Shown here: in pieces, positions 59,896 through 64,000 of the stretch
Layout of the letters: each line of letters begins with the position of its first letter
Numbering within the stretch: the first letter of the stretch is position 1
Source: Mesostigma viride
Lineage: Eukaryota; Streptophyta; Mesostigmatophyceae; Mesostigmatales; Mesostigmataceae
Assembly: GCA_009746045.1 (NCBI GenBank)
Contig: RPFO01000106.1
Span: 239,501 to 303,500, forward strand
Direction: 5' to 3'
DNA length: 64,000 nucleotides
The notes under the pieces: model-generated
Database searches by the model: none
What the model was told of the DNA's origin: nothing
What the model saw: the letters and a program-made list of their open reading frames with translations, nothing else
Position numbers and translations under genes: made by a program

Positions 59896-60665
59896 ACTAA
59901 CGTTAGTCCACAGCCCCCTCTGCTAACGTAAGTGCCCTCCCCCCCCTGTTATCGTTAATGCCCACCCCCCTTAAAAAATTAAATTAAATTAAATTATAAC
60001 ATGCCTCCGTGGGGAGATCATGTAGCACATATTCCGTGATGGATGGGGTGGAGGAAGCCGCCTGATCGAACTATCCTAACTCTAAGCTATCTAGAAAATA
60101 CTAACTACACTACTCATCAAAACGCCTCCTCCGCTTGGGGGGAGGGGGCTTGCCCACAGGGTCGGGCGTGTGCGCCTTGACAATCTTCTTCCGCCGTGTC
60201 TTGTCCTGCATGGCAGTCCAAGACGGGAGAGTCCCACCCCCCTTCACTAACGTTATTCCCCAGCCCCCTCTGCTAACGTTAGTGCCCGCGCCCCTTTACA
60301 AACTTTAGTGCTCGTGCCCCTCTGCTAACGTTAGTGCCCGTGCTCCTTTATTAACGTTAGTGCCCCCCCCCCCCCCCCCTCTGCTAACGTTAGTGCCCGT
60401 GCCCCTTCACTAACGTTATTCCCCAGCCCCCTCTGCTAACGTAAGTGCCCGCGCCCCTTTACAAACTTTAGTGCTCGTGCCCCTCTGCTAACGTTAGTGC
60501 CCGTGCTCCTTTACTAACGTTAGTGCCCAGCCCCCTCTGCTAACGTTAGTGCCCGTGCCCCTTCACTAACGTTAGCGCCCGTGCCCCTTCACTAACGTTA
60601 GTGCCCGTGCCCCTCTGCTAACGTTATTCCCCAGCCCCCTCTGCTATCGCTAATGCCCGTGCCCC
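59896..60665. repeat. CTAACGTTAG minisatellite, right block, interrupted by a LINE
   Basis: Same unit family as 51362-51590 (for example CCCCTCTGCTAACGTTAGTG), at 59896-59965 and 60233-60665. Some units read ACAAACTTTAGTG. A C-run lies at about 60366-60378. Confidence 0.9.
59973..60232 (-). mobile_element. LINE 3' end (family B), minus strand, 12-bp TSD
   Basis: It is bounded by CCCACCCCCCTT at 59961-59972 and 60233-60244. The minus strand reads the last ~35 codons of family B, its stop and its 3' region to an (AATTT)n tail. It matches 22930-23170 closely and inserted into the CTAACGTTAG minisatellite. Confidence 0.88.
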
Positions 60666-60671
60666 TTTATA

Positions 60672-61105
60672 TTTGGACCAGGAACACATCCCACAACTAG
60701 GCTCGACTATCCCACAACCAGGAACCCATCCCACAACCAGGAACGAGTATCCCACAACTGAACTAGGAACGTGTATCCCACAACCAAGAACAAGTATCCT
60801 ACAACCAGGAACGTGCATCCCACAACCAGGAACGTGCATCCCACAACCAGGAACGACTATCCCACAACTAGGAACGTGTATCCCACAACCAGGAACAAGT
60901 ATCCTACAACCAGGAACGTGTTTCCCACAACCAGGAACATGTATCCCACAACCACGAACGAATTTCCCACCACCAGGAACAAGTATCCCACAACCAGGAA
61001 CACATCCCACAACCAGGAAAGTGCATCCCACAACCAGGAACAAGTATCCCAAAACAAGGAACACATCCCACAACCAGGAACGTGTATCCCACAACTAGTC
61101 GCGCA
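60672..61105. repeat. ACAACCAGGAACGTGTATCCC minisatellite
   Basis: About 20-21 bp units CCACAACCAGGAACGTGTAT, around 20 copies with variants (GAACAAGTATCC, GAACACATCC). Two units of the same family begin the satellite region at 50138-50175, so both repeat families occur on each side of the LTR element. Confidence 0.92.
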
Positions 61106-61605
61106 GTCGGTCTGAATGACTGGCATTATAACGAGCGTCATATTCGTCTCCGGCTTGGCAGTGCCGTCATCCTGCATACAAAAAGCACATTGGAGCCAGC
61201 ACTTTCCCGCGGGTTGTAGCCGATATTCCTCCATGCAGCGATATTCACCAATGCGCTATCAATAAACAAGTCGACACCATCCGGGTATGTAAAAAAAGCA
61301 CGCTGCTGGCCACGACGGTCACGGCGATGATGAACGACAATAACAAGAACGCCTAATAGCAGGCGTCATACAAACTAGAACAGACTGGAACAACTACTTA
61401 CCCGGTCGTCTGTGATCTTGACACAGAGCCTGGTTTACAAGGAAGCGAGGGAAACCGGCCACTATGAGCACCCCTACTTAACCCACATAATGAAGGTTAG
61501 GAATCCTCCCCATCATGCTAACCGTAGACTCGGTGAAACGCCCCATGCTACAAATACGATAGCCCAGCAACGACTACTTGCGGCCATCACCTTGTCCAGT
61601 TCTGG
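61106..61605. other. Intergenic, no gene recognised
   Basis: No protein-like frame, RNA gene or element end could be supported here. Confidence 0.4.
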
Positions 61606-61609
61606 CTGG

Positions 61610-62165
61610 CTGTGCGGCGGTAATTTTACCAAGTTTAAAAATGTTACGCCGCACCAGTCTGTGCTTTTTTACGTAGTACCAGTGTAGTGTAGAAATCTGC
61701 CAAAAGAGCAAACGCCCAAAGCCAACTTCCAAGACGCCCAAAGCCAAATTCCAAGACGCCCAAAGCCCAAAGGCGGGCGAGTCTGGCGCGGCGCCGGCCA
61801 TTGGGCCCCGGAATAAGAAATACCAGCCGACTAGCCGTGAATGCTCGCCTCTGGGCCACGAGCCCACGAGCCCACGACGCTGCCAGTAGGTACCAGCGCT
61901 TCGTTTACAGCCGGATCCGTCGGATCCGGCTGCCGGATCCGGACGGATCCGGCTGTGGAGAAAAGTACCCGGCGCGGATCCGGCCAGACGGCTGGCTCTC
62001 CTAGGTGCCGGCGCGGCGGGGCCCACCTCATGCTGTAAGGTACACAACTTACACCGCAGCCTAATATACGGTATCCGGCCCTCGGCCTCTGTAGATTCTC
62101 TGCTGCCCATGTGCGGCGTGGGACACAACAAGAACAACAACAACTACACCGCAGCGCCGGCACCC
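61610..62165. repeat. Composite repeat: inverted partner of 45925-46155 plus GGATCC palindrome
   Basis: 61610-61840 is the reverse-strand match of 45925-46155. Next, 61908-61956 is a near-perfect palindromic cluster of GCCGGATCCG units. Then follows CTGCTGCCCATGTGCGG (62100), as also at 13378. A related block AACGAAGCGCTGGTAGGTAC recurs near 62827 with GGCCGGC-rich sequence, so this is probably a decayed small element family. Confidence 0.6.
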
Positions 62166-62843
62166 CTAGCATTTTGGAATTAGAAAAAAGCGTTTTATTG
62201 GTTGCAAGTGCTAATGTGCCCGTCCAATTAATTAGTGATTAGTTTGTTTGTTTGGTTACCAAACAACCGTTGAACTAGCTGCGAAATTTAATAATTCTTT
62301 GTTTGTTTTATAACCCAGGCTACCCAGCCGGCTGCACTAGGCTGCACTGCTCTTTTGACGGCTAGTAAAACTGAGCAAATTTTTCAGCCAGAGATTCTTT
62401 GTTTTTTACCGCAAAAGAAGCGCTTCAGTTGGGCAGTCAAAGAATATTTATTTACACTTTCTTTGTTTGTTTGGTAGCTATGAAAAAAGACAGGGGAGTA
62501 CGCTCAGGAATAATTATTTTAAAAAAAATTAAAAGAATCTTTTGTTCTATTTATCGTTGCAGGTGGTCGACGCCGCGCCTCAGAATTATTTAGTAAAACA
62601 AACAATGTGAGGGGTGTAGTTTTCAAACAAGTTTCTCAACCAGCATCGAATCAAGTTTATCAACCAGCATTCCCGCGTTCCATCAGTGCCTCCACACTCC
62701 TCTGTCCACAGAGCCAGGTACTTGGCCAGCTCGTGGCCGGCCTACGCCGGCTATTGGCCGGCATTCGCCGGCTACCGGCCAAGGAAAATTGTTGCCGGCG
62801 CGGTGCCGGCTGTGGAAAAAAGTCTAAACGAAGCGCTGGTAGG
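62166..62843. other. AT-rich intergenic DNA, then GGCCGGC-rich segment
   Basis: TTTGTTTG-rich AT sequence to about 62640, then 62716-62815 with repeated GGCCGGC/GCCGGC. No gene recognised. Confidence 0.4.
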
Positions 62844-62845
62844 TA

Positions 62846-63373
62846 CCGTAGTGGCTGAAATCACATTGCGAATAAATAATTTTTCGAGGGTTTTTCTGCA
62901 TGGTTTTGACACTTGGCGGGGAAAGTTCAGCCCGGGTTAGGTAAACTTCGAGCCCGGGAGCTTGTTTATGTATACCTACCTAGGTATTAGGGCACCTAGT
63001 TCAGTGTCTGACTTGGATTCTAACCTATCAAGTACAATAATTACCCACCAAGCGCAGGTCCTATCTGACCGGAGGTACCGAGTGGATGACTCCAGGATGT
63101 CACCAGGAGTACCAGTATGACATAAGGCCCTAATCAGTGCAAATAGGGCCCCTAATCAGTGCTACTTGAACGGGTTCTCAATCTGGCGCAACGCGGCGCG
63201 GCGCGGCAAGCGCGGCGCTCCACTTCATCTAGCTGCGCCGCGGCCTGCAGCCAGAAACAGGTGTAGCGCCTCCCGGTTTTCATACTTTACGGGGTAAATT
63301 GAAGTATTATTTTAGCACTTTTCGGGGGGTCATTCGAAAAGATTTATTCGCAATGTGATTTCAGCCACTACGG
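62846..63373. mobile_element. MITE with CCGTAGTGG-type terminal inverted repeats, copy 2
   Basis: The left end CCGTAGTGGCTGAAATCACA, continuing TTGCGAATAAAT, is exactly inverted at the right end over about 32 bases. TA flanks both ends (62844-62845 and 63374-63375). It has 528 bp and no coding capacity. Its ends resemble those at 13698-14128. Confidence 0.8.
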
Positions 63374-63375
63374 TA

Positions 63376-64000
63376 TTGTACCTAATTGCCACTACTGCTA
63401 TAGCTTGCGCCCGGGCCGATTGAGGGCCTGGCCCGGCCGGGGTCGTTTTGGCCGAGGCGCGGCGCGTGGTGCGGTACAGGCGTACAGTAGCAGACAGTAG
63501 CGTACATTACTGTCCGTCCCTTATTGAATACTACTTAAAGTTGCTGTTCAGGGGACCCGTCACGACCGCTACAACCGTATTGAACTTCCCGCGAGTCAGA
63601 AGGCGTGCGGCTGCGCAGCACGGCTGCAGGCCCGGCCTGGGCACGGTGCTGGCGGAGCGGACATCGTCAACACCCTTCGGCCTTTTTGCCAGCAAAAGGC
63701 GTCGAGGGCTCGAGGGTATACTTGAATTTCGGGCGGATTCTTGCGAGACGATCGTTAGTGTGATATCCGCCACTTTGATAATCCGAAACGGCATAGCCAG
63801 GGGGCAGCTGCCACCGTTAGCACGCCCCAGAGCACGTTTTAACTCTGTAGGTGATCCCCATTGTCTGAAGAGGGTGGAGATATGTAGCTGGGGCCGTTGC
63901 GGCACGTTACTATTTTTGCAGTCCACGCCATGGAAGCAGGTAAACGCGGGTTCTTGGTGCAATAAATTTCGCCAGACGGACTAATGATTTACAATTATTT
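63376..64000. other. Window end; no gene established
   Basis: A plus-strand frame (63448-63984) and an overlapping minus-strand frame are open for 140-180 codons but show no family features. GCCATGG at 63927-63933, followed by AAGCAG|GTAAAC, could be a very short first exon of a gene continuing beyond the window; this is weak. Confidence 0.25.

Noticed and set aside
63448-63984. 178-codon frame at the window end
   Set aside because: No ATG near the start, an overlapping antisense frame of similar length, and no recognisable motif.

Overview
The window looks like nuclear DNA of a eukaryotic green alga, most likely a prasinophyte of the Cymbomonas kind. This is an inference from style, not a database match. 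The reasons are intron-rich genes with GT-AG introns and short in-phase exons, kilobase-scale simple repeats inside introns and transposons, a conserved BuGZ zinc-finger gene, and a C2orf81-like gene from a family I associate with flagellated eukaryotes. I see no bacterial operons, CRISPR array, rRNA or convincing free-standing tRNA gene.

Two host-type genes can be rebuilt exon by exon from splice sites and reading phase. A C2orf81/DUF4639-like gene lies on the minus strand (12541 down to at least 2285; 12 exons, 544 codons, last exon unresolved). A complete BuGZ/ZNF207 homologue lies on the minus strand (29955 to 25704; 6 exons, 434 aa). A third, unrecognised plus-strand gene (46862 to 48306) ends in three phase-1 exons, two of them exactly 81 nt long.

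Most of the rest is mobile DNA, often nested. (i) Non-LTR retroelements with TTAA or AATTT-type tails occur throughout: an ORF1-only element with a perfect 15-bp target duplication (15243-17260), a frameshifted reverse-transcriptase copy (20784-23173), and many 5'-truncated 3' ends, one only 46 bp long. (ii) A tRNA-like SINE-type repeat occurs in at least five copies. (iii) At 30.1-45.9 kb a PIF/Harbinger-like element flanked by TTA abuts a second TTA-flanked MITE, whose right end is split by a 10.3-kb Mutator-like element with 210-bp inverted repeats and a 9-bp target duplication. That Mutator element carries a spliced transposase gene broken by one in-frame stop. (iv) A Ty1/copia-type LTR retrotransposon (51677-59710, minus strand) has nearly identical LTRs, gag and pol in one frame separated by a single UGA, and a protease-like domain placed between integrase and reverse transcriptase. 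(v) Two TA-type MITEs share their end sequence (13.7-14.1 and 62.8-63.4 kb).

Tandem repeats are prominent: a roughly 1.64-kb (GAGT)n block inside the Harbinger-like element, 8-bp arrays built on nearly the same octamer at 5.3 and 42.6 kb, an approximately 82-bp satellite (50.1-51.4 kb), and arrays carrying the palindrome CTAACGTTAG on both sides of the LTR element. All functional calls rest on motifs and splice logic read by eye; no search was run.
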